Shown here: positions 17,790-25,676 of the stretch, piece after piece
Position numbering within the stretch: position 1 is the first letter of the stretch
Layout: the number at the start of each line of letters is the position of its first letter
DNA from: Streptomyces sp. NRRL S-31
GTDB lineage: Bacteria; Actinomycetota; Actinomycetes; Streptomycetales; Streptomycetaceae
NCBI RefSeq assembly: GCF_000718775.1
Contig: NZ_JOCB01000007.1
Span: 49,908-113,907, forward strand
Length of the DNA: 64,000 nucleotides
Reading direction: 5' to 3'
The notes under the pieces: generated by a model
Told to the model about the DNA's origin: nothing
Database searches by the model: none
What the model saw: the letters and a program-made list of their open reading frames with translations, nothing else
Translations under genes and position numbers: made by a program

Positions 17790-18817
17790 GACTGCGCCGT
17801 TACGAACTCACCCCGCAGATGCAGCAGTACGACGACTTCGACGACCCCGGGATGACGCGTCATCTGCCGTACCTCATGTACTTCCACCGTGCCGACTACC
17901 GGTCCGAGGTGCTGAACACCGACCGGCTGGGCTTCCGCATCTCGCGGGGCGCCACCGGACACGCGTCGGCCGACCGGCCGCCAGAGGGTCCGGTCAGGCT
18001 GTTCGTCGGCAGCTCCACCGCGTTCGGCATCGGGGCCACCGGCGACGCCACGACCATCCCCTCCCGGCTGTGGAGCCGCTACGCGCCCTCGGTCCCCTGG
18101 CTCAACTTCGGCGGGCGCAGCTACAACTCCACCCAGGAGCTGCTCCTCTTCACCCTGCACCAGCACCTGTTGCCGCCGGTCGAGGACATCGTGATCATGT
18201 CCGGTTTCAACAACCTGGCCCTCAGCCGGCTGCCCGCCGCCCAGCAGGGCGAGCACGGGGCGTTCTTCTACTGCGGGGAGTACTACGAGCAGATGGCGGA
18301 GCTGCGCCGCCGCCACCGCAAGGTCCGGCCCGGCTTCGGACGCCGGGCCGGCGACAAGCAGCCGACCGGTGAGGACGCGGGGTCCGCCGTTCCCGGCACA
18401 CCGGAACTGATCTCCCGGGCCGTCGAGCTCACCGCGCGCCACCTCGCGGTGTGGCGCCGGCTCGCCACCGCCACCGGCGCACGGGTCTCCTTCGTCCTCC
18501 AGCCCCTCGCCACCTGGGTCCGGGAGGAGCCCGCCGAGCAGGAAGCGGCCCTCTTCAAGGAACTCGACAAGATGTCCAGGCTCGGCATCTTCGAGGACCT
18601 CTTCGGCGACATCGTGACCATGGAGACCGGACGGGCGTACGCCGATGCGCTGCGCGTCGCCTGCGAGAAGCAGGACGTGGCCTTCGTCGACCTCAATCCG
18701 GCACTCGCCGGGGCCGCCACCACCAAGGACTGGCTCTACGTGGACCGCGCGCACTGCACCGACCACGGCTACGACCTGACCGCCCGGCTCCTCGCCGACC
18801 ACCTGGACCTGCGCTGA
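17786..18817 (+). CDS. SGNH/GDSL-type hydrolase
   Basis: A 343-residue protein. Its GTG overlaps the previous stop. Block I is LFVGSSTAFGIGAT with the likely nucleophile Ser; the Gly block is FGGRSYNSTQELLL; the Asn block is MSGFNNLAL; the C-terminal DRAHCTDHGYDLTA supplies Asp and His. That is the full SGNH triad plus oxyanion residues. No signal peptide. Enzymes of this fold hydrolyse or transfer acyl groups. From memory, similar SGNH proteins occur beside NodU carbamoyltransferases, SxtJ-like and DUF5989 proteins in many bacteria, and the same companions follow here. A role as acyltransferase or esterase on the carbamoylated product is inference. Confidence 0.82.
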   Translation: MRLRRYELTPQMQQYDDFDDPGMTRHLPYLMYFHRADYRSEVLNTDRLGFRISRGATGHASADRPPEGPVRLFVGSSTAFGIGATGDATTIPSRLWSRYAPSVPWLNFGGRSYNSTQELLLFTLHQHLLPPVEDIVIMSGFNNLALSRLPAAQQGEHGAFFYCGEYYEQMAELRRRHRKVRPGFGRRAGDKQPTGEDAGSAVPGTPELISRAVELTARHLAVWRRLATATGARVSFVLQPLATWVREEPAEQEAALFKELDKMSRLGIFEDLFGDIVTMETGRAYADALRVACEKQDVAFVDLNPALAGAATTKDWLYVDRAHCTDHGYDLTARLLADHLDLR

Positions 18818-18865
18818 ACCCCTGCAAACCCGACCGGAGAACCACAGGAAGCGAGGCGGACCACC

Positions 18866-18955
18866 ATGGCGACCGTACGGAAGATCCTGGCCCGGCTGTT
18901 CGGACGCAAGCGAGGCCGCGCGAAGCAGGACGCGTCCATCTACCCCATGTTCTGA
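18866..18955 (+). CDS. 29-residue basic peptide with DUF5989-like C-terminus
   Basis: ATG 18866, preceded by GAGGCGGACCACC, encodes 29 residues: a basic stretch MATVRKILARLFGRKRGR, then AKQDASIYPMF and TGA. Nine of the first 21 residues are Arg or Lys. Its place between the SGNH hydrolase and the carbamoyltransferase, and its Ile-Tyr-Pro-x-Phe end, match what I recall of DUF5989, an approximately 50-residue membrane peptide ending FIYTLF or similar and found beside NodU/SxtJ genes. The transmembrane helix of that family is missing here. It lies 49 bases after the SGNH stop and 48 before the next start, with good spacing for translation. Alternatives: a ribosomal precursor peptide, or a leader. 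Confidence 0.6.
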   Translation: MATVRKILARLFGRKRGRAKQDASIYPMF

Positions 18956-19002
18956 ACACCCCGCGTACCGGCACCAGGGCACAGGAGGCACGAGGTGCAC
19001 AC

Positions 19003-21135
19003 ATGTTGACGTCGCCGGCCACGAGACCGGGCCGTGGTTCCGGCACACCCGACGGAGCCCGGGCGCTCTACGTCTCCGCGTCCGACCCGGAGGGGTGTTT
19101 CCCGCCGGGCGGCTTCGTCGCGGAACTCCGGCACGAGTGGGACCGCGGGGCGGGACCGCCACCGGCCCCCGGGGGGCTCGGCGCGCTCGAACTCGAGGCC
19201 GCCTCCTGGGCCGCGCGGGAGACCCGGCGCCATCACGCCCTGTACGACTCGGCCCCCGGCGACGCGCGGAAGGTCCTCGTGGACCGGGCGGTTCTGGCCT
19301 GCGCACCGCTCGCGTTGGTGTCCGGCGCCTGGCTCCAGTGGCTGAGCGATCCGGGGAACGCGGACAGCGCGCACACGCTGCGCTCGCTGGCCCTGTACGC
19401 GGGGGACGTCGGTGTCGGCCGTCCACGGGCGTCACGGGGCAGCGCCTATCTGGAGCTGCTCCGCCGGCTGGAGCTGTGCGAGAACGCCGTGCCGGTCGCC
19501 CGGCTCGCCCTCGAACGACGCGTCCGGGACCGGGATTTCCACCTGCCGGCCCTGTTGCTGGCGGCGAGCCGGTACCCCCGAGAGTTCCGGGAGGAGATAC
19601 TCGGCGCCGACTTGTGCCTGCGCACCGTGGGACTGCCGCCGGCGCTCGGCTTCGTGCGGGACGCGCTGGGCGCCGGGACCGACTGGAGCGCTGTCGACCC
19701 GAGCACCGGCCGGCACGGGGACCGGTCGGCCCGCCGTCAGTGCCGGGACGCGGTCGATGAGCTGATCAGCGAGCAGGGGCCCGGCGCCGAGGCCCGGATC
19801 GCCCGGGGTTTCTCCTGGGCGCTGGCCGCGGTGCGGGGGTGGAGCGACGCCCTGTACGAGGAACTCGCGGCCTCCGTCGACCCCGCTCACGACATGCGTG
19901 AACTCCTGCGGCGCCGGGCCCGGGCGGGCGGCGTCTACCACCACGGTTTCGCCCTCGCGGACCGGCCGCTGTCGGAATGGCTGACGGAGTGCCGAACCGA
20001 TCCCGGCCCCCTGCTGGACGCGCTGGCCGCCAGCCGCCTGGTCAAGCCGGGCCGGCCCGGATCGAGCCCGCTGGTCACCGGGCTGGTCGGCGAGGACGGA
20101 CCCATGTTCCGCGTGTTCCCGCCGGAGGACCTGGCCGTCATCCGCCGCTGGATCGCCTCGCTCCCCGCCACCCCGGCCGACCGTGCCAAGCCCGCGGGGC
20201 ACCGCGTCACGTTCTCGGTCCCCCCGGTGCCGGAGCCCCGCGCCGACGGGGCCGGACCCACCGGGCTGAGGGAGGCGTACCACCGGCTCCAGAGCCGCGA
20301 CGGCACCGAGGCGCTGCGCCGCTTCGCCCTGGGATACGCCCGCCGCTGGCTCGGCAGGTCACGGTGGGGGATCGACCGGTGCGCCCTGCCGTTGCCGGAC
20401 CGGTGGCCCGAAGAGGGCCTGCGCCCCTGGCTGCTGGAACAGCACGACCGCCATGGCACCGGGTTCGAGGAGTCGGCGGACGCCCCGGTGCCCGCGCGGG
20501 AGGAGCTGATCGACTCCACGGTGCAACTGGCCCCGCTGACCCTGATCGACGGCAGCTGGCTCAGCGGATTCACGGACTACGCGTACGCGTCGTCCGACGT
20601 CGGGCACTTCCTCTTCGAGACCTACTGGGACGAACTCGGAAACGGCGAGCCGAGGCTGAACCATCCGCTCCTCTACCGGCAGCTCCTGGAGCAGATGGGC
20701 GTGGACGTACCACCGACCGGGACCCGCGCGTTCGCCGAATGGCCCGGGTTCGAGGACACCTCGTTCGAGCTTCCGGTGTACTGGCTGAGCATCGGCCGAT
20801 TCCCGCGGTCGTTCCGGCCGGAGATACTCGGACTGAATCTCGCCATGGAACTCTCCGGGGTGGGCGGAGCGTACCGGCACGGCCACATCGCGCTGGAAGC
20901 GCATGGGTTCAGTACGCGCTTCGTGGACATCCACAACACGATCGACAATGTCGAGACCGGCCATTCGGCCTGGGCCGCCGACGCCGTCGACGCCCATATG
21001 TCCGCCCTCCCCCGGTCCGGCCCGGGTGACGCCCGGCGCGAGGCATGGGACCGCGTCCGCACCGGATACCGGTCGCTGAATCCCCCGAACGGAATCCTGG
21101 CGCGCTGGTCAGGGCGCCTCACCCGGTACTCCTGA
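19003..21135 (+). CDS. Duplicated HDO-type iron-containing redox enzyme
   Basis: A 710-residue protein, ATG 19003 after AGGAGG and GAGG. The C-terminal half has haem-oxygenase-like di-iron oxidase features: TYWDELGNGEPRLNHPLLY, RSFRPEILGLNLAMELSG, and FVDIHNTIDNVETGHSAWA with the metal-binding Asp/His set. The N-terminal half repeats the same plan (LYAGDVGVGRPRASRGSAY, REFREEILGADLCLRTVG, SAVDPSTGRHGDRSA) but lacks most ligands, so it appears to be a dead copy. A linker with MFRVFPPEDLAVIRRWI separates them. HDOs use O2 to hydroxylate, fragment or decarboxylate amino or fatty acids; here the substrate is probably ACP-bound or a free acyl or amino acid. Family assigned by motif and hand alignment. 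Confidence 0.78.
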   Translation: MLTSPATRPGRGSGTPDGARALYVSASDPEGCFPPGGFVAELRHEWDRGAGPPPAPGGLGALELEAASWAARETRRHHALYDSAPGDARKVLVDRAVLACAPLALVSGAWLQWLSDPGNADSAHTLRSLALYAGDVGVGRPRASRGSAYLELLRRLELCENAVPVARLALERRVRDRDFHLPALLLAASRYPREFREEILGADLCLRTVGLPPALGFVRDALGAGTDWSAVDPSTGRHGDRSARRQCRDAVDELISEQGPGAEARIARGFSWALAAVRGWSDALYEELAASVDPAHDMRELLRRRARAGGVYHHGFALADRPLSEWLTECRTDPGPLLDALAASRLVKPGRPGSSPLVTGLVGEDGPMFRVFPPEDLAVIRRWIASLPATPADRAKPAGHRVTFSVPPVPEPRADGAGPTGLREAYHRLQSRDGTEALRRFALGYARRWLGRSRWGIDRCALPLPDRWPEEGLRPWLLEQHDRHGTGFEESADAPVPAREELIDSTVQLAPLTLIDGSWLSGFTDYAYASSDVGHFLFETYWDELGNGEPRLNHPLLYRQLLEQMGVDVPPTGTRAFAEWPGFEDTSFELPVYWLSIGRFPRSFRPEILGLNLAMELSGVGGAYRHGHIALEAHGFSTRFVDIHNTIDNVETGHSAWAADAVDAHMSALPRSGPGDARREAWDRVRTGYRSLNPPNGILARWSGRLTRYS

Positions 21136-21163
21136 ACGTCACGACCAGCCGAGGAGTGGATCC

Positions 21164-22996
21164 ATGAGCGACCTGGTGTTGGGCATCTCGGCCTACTACC
21201 ACGACAGCGCCGCCGCGCTCGTCGCCGACGGACGCGTCGTCGCCGCCGCGCAGGAGGAACGCTTCAGCCGACGTCGTCACGACCCGTCCTTTCCCGCGAA
21301 GGCGGTCGCATACTGCTTGCGCGAGGCCGGAGCGGACCTGCGCGATGTGTCCGCGGTGGCCTACTACGAGGACTCCGCACTGAAATTCCGCCGGGTCCTG
21401 GCCACGTACGCGGGAACCGCGCCCCGCGGTTTCGGCTTCTTCCGCGACACGTTTCCGGCCTGGCTCGACTGGAAACTCGACGTCACCAAGACCGTGCGGC
21501 ACCAGCTCGCCGGACTCGGCCTGGGCCCGGTGCCCGAGGTCCGGCGCCGCCGCCACCACGAGTCGCACGCGGCCTCGGCCTTCCTCCCCAGTCCGTACGA
21601 ATCCGCGGCCGTGCTCTGTGTCGACGGAGTGGGGGAGTGGGCCACCACCACCTTGTGGCACGGGCAGGGGAACGACCTGCGCGCCCTCGCCGAACTGCGC
21701 TTCCCCCACTCGCTCGGACTGCTGTACTCCGCCTTCACCTACTTCTGCGGCTTCAAGGTCGACTCGGGCGAGTACAAACTCATGGGCCTCGCCCCCTACG
21801 GCGTCCCCCGCTACGCCGCCCTGATCCGCGAGAAGCTGATCGACATCAAGGCCGACGGCTCCTTCCGCCTGAATCTGCGGTACTTCTCCTACTTGCGGGG
21901 ACGGGCCATGACGGGGGCCGCCTTCGAGCGGCTCTTCGACGGCCCGCGCCGGCTGCCCGAAGGCCCCCTCACGGAGCGGGAGTTCGACCTGGCGGCATCC
22001 GTGCAGGCCGTCACCGAGGAAGTGATGGTCCGGCTCGCCCGGACCGCTCGGCGCATGACGGGGGAGGCCCGGCTCTGCCTGGCCGGCGGCGTGGCACTCA
22101 ACTGTGTGGCCAACGGCCGGATCATCGACGAGCAGATCTTCGACGAGGTGTGGATCCAGCCCGCCGCGGGTGACGCGGGAGGCGCGCTCGGAGCCGCTCT
22201 GAGCGTCGCCGTGGCGCGCGGCGCCGAGCGGGCCCGACCGGGGAGCGGGCAGGACGCCATGTCGGGTTCGCTGCTCGGACCGTCCTATTCCGCGGAGGAG
22301 ATCGAGGCGTTCCTCACCGCCCGGTCCATCCCGCACACCCGGCTCGAACCCGATCCTCTCGCCCGTGCCGTCGCCGACCGACTCGCCGACGGAGCCGTCG
22401 TCGGCTGGTTCCAGGGCAGGATGGAGTTCGGCCCGCGGGCCCTCGGCGCCCGGTCGATCCTCGGCGACCCCCGGAATCCGTCCATGCAGTCCGAGATGAA
22501 CCTGAAGATCAAGTTCCGGGAGTCCTTCCGGCCGTTCGCGCCGTCGGTGCTCGCCACCGATGCCAAGGACTACTTCGCGCTGCCCCAGGAGAGCCCGTAC
22601 ATGCTGGTGGTCAGCCAGGTCGCCGACGCCCGGCTGACGGAGGCCGGGAGAACGGGCGGCGCCTCCCGGCGCGACCTGCGCGTGCCCAGGTCCACCATTC
22701 CCGCGGTCACCCATGTCGACTGCTCCGCCCGGGTGCAGACGGTGGGCGAGGACACCAACCCCGCCTACCACCGACTGCTGTCCGCGTTCAAGGAGGCCAC
22801 CGGCTGCCCGGTGCTGATCAACACCTCGTTCAACGTGCGCGGTGAACCGATCGTCGAGTCACCAGAGCACGCCTACACCTGCTTCATGCGGACCGACATG
22901 GACGTGCTCGTCCTCGGTGACTTCCTGCTGGAGAAGAGCGCCCAGCCGCCGTGGCGCGAGGAAGGCGACTGGCGCGAGGACATCCCGCTGGACTGA
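21164..22996 (+). CDS. NodU/TobZ-family O-carbamoyltransferase
   Basis: A 610-residue protein with GAGGAG ahead of ATG 21164. Opening LGISAYYHDSAAALVADG, then the Kae1-like metal site RHHESHAASAFLPS, VDGVGEWATT, GEYKLMGLAPYG and AGGVALNCVANG. The C-terminal domain has YSAEEIEAFL, QGRMEFGPRALGARSI and INTSFNVRGEPIV. All are classic for carbamoyltransferases that make carbamoyl-AMP from carbamoyl phosphate and ATP and transfer it to a hydroxyl. Full length. It is in the operon after the di-iron enzyme and before the SxtJ-like gene, so the product of this pathway very likely bears an O-carbamate. Confidence 0.95.
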   Translation: MSDLVLGISAYYHDSAAALVADGRVVAAAQEERFSRRRHDPSFPAKAVAYCLREAGADLRDVSAVAYYEDSALKFRRVLATYAGTAPRGFGFFRDTFPAWLDWKLDVTKTVRHQLAGLGLGPVPEVRRRRHHESHAASAFLPSPYESAAVLCVDGVGEWATTTLWHGQGNDLRALAELRFPHSLGLLYSAFTYFCGFKVDSGEYKLMGLAPYGVPRYAALIREKLIDIKADGSFRLNLRYFSYLRGRAMTGAAFERLFDGPRRLPEGPLTEREFDLAASVQAVTEEVMVRLARTARRMTGEARLCLAGGVALNCVANGRIIDEQIFDEVWIQPAAGDAGGALGAALSVAVARGAERARPGSGQDAMSGSLLGPSYSAEEIEAFLTARSIPHTRLEPDPLARAVADRLADGAVVGWFQGRMEFGPRALGARSILGDPRNPSMQSEMNLKIKFRESFRPFAPSVLATDAKDYFALPQESPYMLVVSQVADARLTEAGRTGGASRRDLRVPRSTIPAVTHVDCSARVQTVGEDTNPAYHRLLSAFKEATGCPVLINTSFNVRGEPIVESPEHAYTCFMRTDMDVLVLGDFLLEKSAQPPWREEGDWREDIPLD

Positions 22997-23079
22997 CACC
23001 GGACGGATGCCGGACGGAAGGTCCGACGCCGGACCGACGCCTCCGGAAGGCGCCCCCTCCAAGGAAGGACCCCTCCCTC

Positions 23080-23325
23080 ATGCGCACCCTCCTGCTCTTC
23101 CTCGCCTACGTCCTGCTGATCGCACCCGTCGGCCTGCTGCTGCGGCTCTTCCACGACCCGTTGGCCCGCCGGTGGCGACCGGCAGCCGACAGCTACTGGA
23201 CGGCAGCCGTGCCCGGCGGACCTCTCGACAACGGTTCCGGCGCTTCCCCGGGGCAGCGCACCCTTCCCCGGGGCTTCAACGGCATCACCGGCAGCTCGGA
23301 CGGGGGGAGCGGCCCCGCGTCGTAG
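23080..23325 (+). CDS. SxtJ-like small membrane protein
   Basis: An 81-residue protein from ATG 23080, with AAGGAAGGA about 10 bases upstream. Residues 1-22 form one hydrophobic helix (LLLFLAYVLLIAPVGLLLRL), then FHDPLARRWRPAADSYW. This resembles the C-terminal part of SxtJ-type proteins as I remember them (LLLRLFGKDPL...SYW). Those proteins sit next to NodU carbamoyltransferases in the saxitoxin cluster and elsewhere. The first helix of a usual SxtJ is absent, and a 38-residue Gly/Ser/Pro tail is added after SYW. Probably a membrane anchor or partner for the carbamoyltransferase. Last gene of the operon. Confidence 0.65.
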   Translation: MRTLLLFLAYVLLIAPVGLLLRLFHDPLARRWRPAADSYWTAAVPGGPLDNGSGASPGQRTLPRGFNGITGSSDGGSGPAS

Positions 23326-23401
23326 ACCTTCACCTCCCCCAAGCGGGACCCCGCGTCAATCGCCGGCCGGCGTCGAGGCGGTTTCGTGGCCGGCGGCCGG
23401 A

Positions 23402-23980
23402 CTATTCGACGCGACCGAGGAAGCCCAGTATCCGTTCGGTGACCTGAGGTGCGGAGTGTTCGTCATGCGACGGCAGACTGCTGTCGGTGAACAGGTGGCT
23501 GTCGCCGGGGTAGAGGAACAGTTCGGCGTCCGCCACCGTGTCGACGAGCGCCCGGGCCGCCTCCAGGTCCCCTTCCCCGGCGAAGAACGGATCGGCGTCC
23601 ATGCCGTGGACCTGGACCGGGACCTCGTGAGGCCAGGCGCCGCCGAACTCCGCGACCGGGACGCATGCCTCCAGCAGCAGCGCACCCTTTGCCCGGGGGC
23701 AGGTCTGGGCCAGCTTCTGCGCCGGCAGCACGCCGAGCGAGAACCCGAGGTAGACGAGTTCCGCGGGCAGCCCCTCGGCGGCGGCGGTTCCGCGCGCGAT
23801 GACGGTGCCGATCCCGATGTTCTCGGCGTAAGCCATGCCCTCCTCAAGGTTGTCGAACACGTGCCCCTCATACAGGTCCGGGACGTGGACGGTGTGTCCG
23901 GCCTGTTCCAGACGCCCGGCGAACTCACGGATGCCGGCGGTCAGCCCGTACCCGTGGTGGAAAACCAGCACCTCAGCCAT
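23402..23980 (-). CDS. Dienelactone hydrolase-family protein
   Basis: A 192-residue alpha/beta hydrolase, ATG 23978-23980 after GAGAGGAGTG. VLVFHHGYGLTAGIREFA opens the fold. The nucleophile elbow is LGFSLGVLPAQ, so Ser replaces the Cys of true dienelactone hydrolases. The remaining triad members are likely Asp in MDADPFF and His in YPGDSHLF. Length is a little short of the usual 230. It lies convergent to the carbamoyl operon, 76 bases past its end, and upstream stands a methyltransferase on the same strand. Substrate unknown; a cytosolic ester or lactone hydrolase. A role in the neighbouring pathway is possible but not shown. Confidence 0.88.
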   Translation of the reverse strand: MAEVLVFHHGYGLTAGIREFAGRLEQAGHTVHVPDLYEGHVFDNLEEGMAYAENIGIGTVIARGTAAAEGLPAELVYLGFSLGVLPAQKLAQTCPRAKGALLLEACVPVAEFGGAWPHEVPVQVHGMDADPFFAGEGDLEAARALVDTVADAELFLYPGDSHLFTDSSLPSHDEHSAPQVTERILGFLGRVE

Positions 23981-24190
23981 GTCACTCCTCTCGCGCGGTG
24001 CCCGAGCGGCGCCGCGACCCGAGTATGGCTCGCACCACTGACACCGCCGGGTCCGCCCGGACGCGATCAGATCGTCGAAGCCGGATCGGCGAGGCGGGTT
24101 TCGAGGTCGGTGACGCGCCGGTTCCGGAAGCGGCACCCGGAGTCGACCTCGAAGAGATGACACGAACGTCCAGGCCGGCCCCATGCTGGG

Positions 24191-24988
24191 TCAGCCGGGC
24201 TTGACCGCCCGCGTCGCGAAATAGTTCGACATGTATGCGGCGGACGCGTTGGATTGGTGCGGGGCTTCCGTGAAGCCGGTGAGGACGAACCCCGCGGCGA
24301 GTTGCCCGCCGATCTGGTCGGTGAGGGTGTGGCTGTATTCAAGAGCGGCATCCGCGCCGAACTTCGTGGCGCGTTCCTCGGCGGAGTACTCCGTGACATC
24401 GCTGTAGGGCAGCTTGTGCACGACGATCAGCTCGCCGCGCTCGTCGAGTGCCTCGTGGTCGAACAAGTACACATCAGGATTGAGGAAGCCCGCGAGCAGA
24501 GTTCCGCCCGGTCGCAGGACGCGGAAGCACTCACGCCACACCGGTGCCAAGTCCGGTACGAACAGGTTGGAGACCGGATGGAATACGACGTCGAAAGTCG
24601 CGTCGCCGAAGGCGTTGAGGTCGCGCATGTCGCCCAGGACGGTGCGCAGCTCGAGTCCGTCGCGCGCCGCCACCATCCGGTCCTGGCCGAGCTGGCGGGG
24701 TGAGTTGTCGAACACGGTGACCCGCGCCCCTGCGGCAGCGAGGATCGGACCCTGCTGGCCACCGCCGGAGGCGAGGCACAACACGTCCTTGCCGGTCAGA
24801 TCCGCCGGCAGCCAGGAGCGGTCGACCGGCTCACGCCCGACGAGAACAATCGACCAGTCGCCCATGCGGGCGCGCTCGACATCCTCAGTACTCACCGGCC
24901 TCGACCACTCGTTGCCCTCTTGGACGTACTTGTCCCAGGCTGCCCGGTTATGGGCAACGGGATCGACAGCAATGTCCTGCACGTTCAA
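24191..24988 (-). CDS. Class I SAM-dependent methyltransferase
   Basis: A 265-residue protein, ATG 24986-24988. Motif I is VLCLASGGGQQGPILAAAGA, motif II TVFDNSPRQL, then LGDMRDLNAF and FDVVFHPVSNLFV, then FRVLRPGGTLLAGF. This is the common Methyltransf_11-type Rossmann fold with a GGGQQ loop. The C-terminal part (VTEYSAEERATKFGADAALEYS) is substrate-specific and not diagnostic. Cytosolic; it transfers a methyl group from SAM to an unknown acceptor. It stands 210 bases upstream of the dienelactone-hydrolase-type gene, which is rather far for one operon. Confidence 0.9.
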   Translation of the reverse strand: MNVQDIAVDPVAHNRAAWDKYVQEGNEWSRPVSTEDVERARMGDWSIVLVGREPVDRSWLPADLTGKDVLCLASGGGQQGPILAAAGARVTVFDNSPRQLGQDRMVAARDGLELRTVLGDMRDLNAFGDATFDVVFHPVSNLFVPDLAPVWRECFRVLRPGGTLLAGFLNPDVYLFDHEALDERGELIVVHKLPYSDVTEYSAEERATKFGADAALEYSHTLTDQIGGQLAAGFVLTGFTEAPHQSNASAAYMSNYFATRAVKPG

Positions 24989-25676
24989 CTCCCTGCTACA
25001 GGCAGGCGGACACCTGCGGTACCGACAGTTCGAAGCCGCCAGCCAACACGATCGCGGGGCGCGGGCTCAACGAAATTTGCGGATCGGCCGCACAGGGCCG
25101 GTGAGCGCGCTGGGATGGTCAGGACGACCGGGTGCCTGGTCCGGCCCGCCGGACACCGTCAACTCGTGGTGCGACTATTCACTCCTGCGGACGATGCGCC
25201 CGACGTATCGATCATCACTTCCCGGCCATTCACGTTGCGGCAGTCGGTAGCACCCGGGCATCTGTGGTCCGAGTGAAATGAAGATGGGTCGGACCGAGCC
25301 GGCGCTCCGCCGCGTATCGGGCAAGTGCCTGATAAACCGGCGTCGCTGAATTGGCCGGGAGAAGCGATCGGCCGCTTTCCCCGATCAGACGCATGCGCTG
25401 TGATGTCCTCCCGCCGGAGGCGTCCCGGGCGGCTCCGAGCAGATCGTCAGCCTCGGCGGCGTGCCTCTGACGACCGTCTTCCAGATCCAGCTCAACCGTG
25501 TTCCTGGGCGGCAGGCACCCCACCCACCACCCACGCCATACGCGCGCCGCGTGACCGGTGACCGGGCAGACCGTCGCGTCCTCGCTCGCTCGCTCGCACG
25601 CACGCACGCACGGTCGGCTCGTGCCACCCGCCACCAGGGAGCCGCCACCCCTCACTCTTCCCCCAAGGGAGTTCGC
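24989..25676. other. Gap between methyltransferase and secreted zincin
   Basis: About 690 bases of lower coding character containing promoters in both directions by position. At 25581-25612 there is a perfect (CTCG)4(CACG)4 microsatellite. Open frames across it are Arg/Ser-rich without ribosome sites. No gene seen. Confidence 0.5.
25581..25612. repeat. Tetranucleotide microsatellite (CTCG)4(CACG)4
   Basis: Four exact CTCG units followed directly by four exact CACG units, about 65 bases upstream of the zincin gene start. Confidence 0.85.

Noticed and set aside
14617..23325. NRPS or PKS cluster
   Set aside because: No condensation, ketosynthase or thioesterase modules; only a free-standing ligase and a single ACP.
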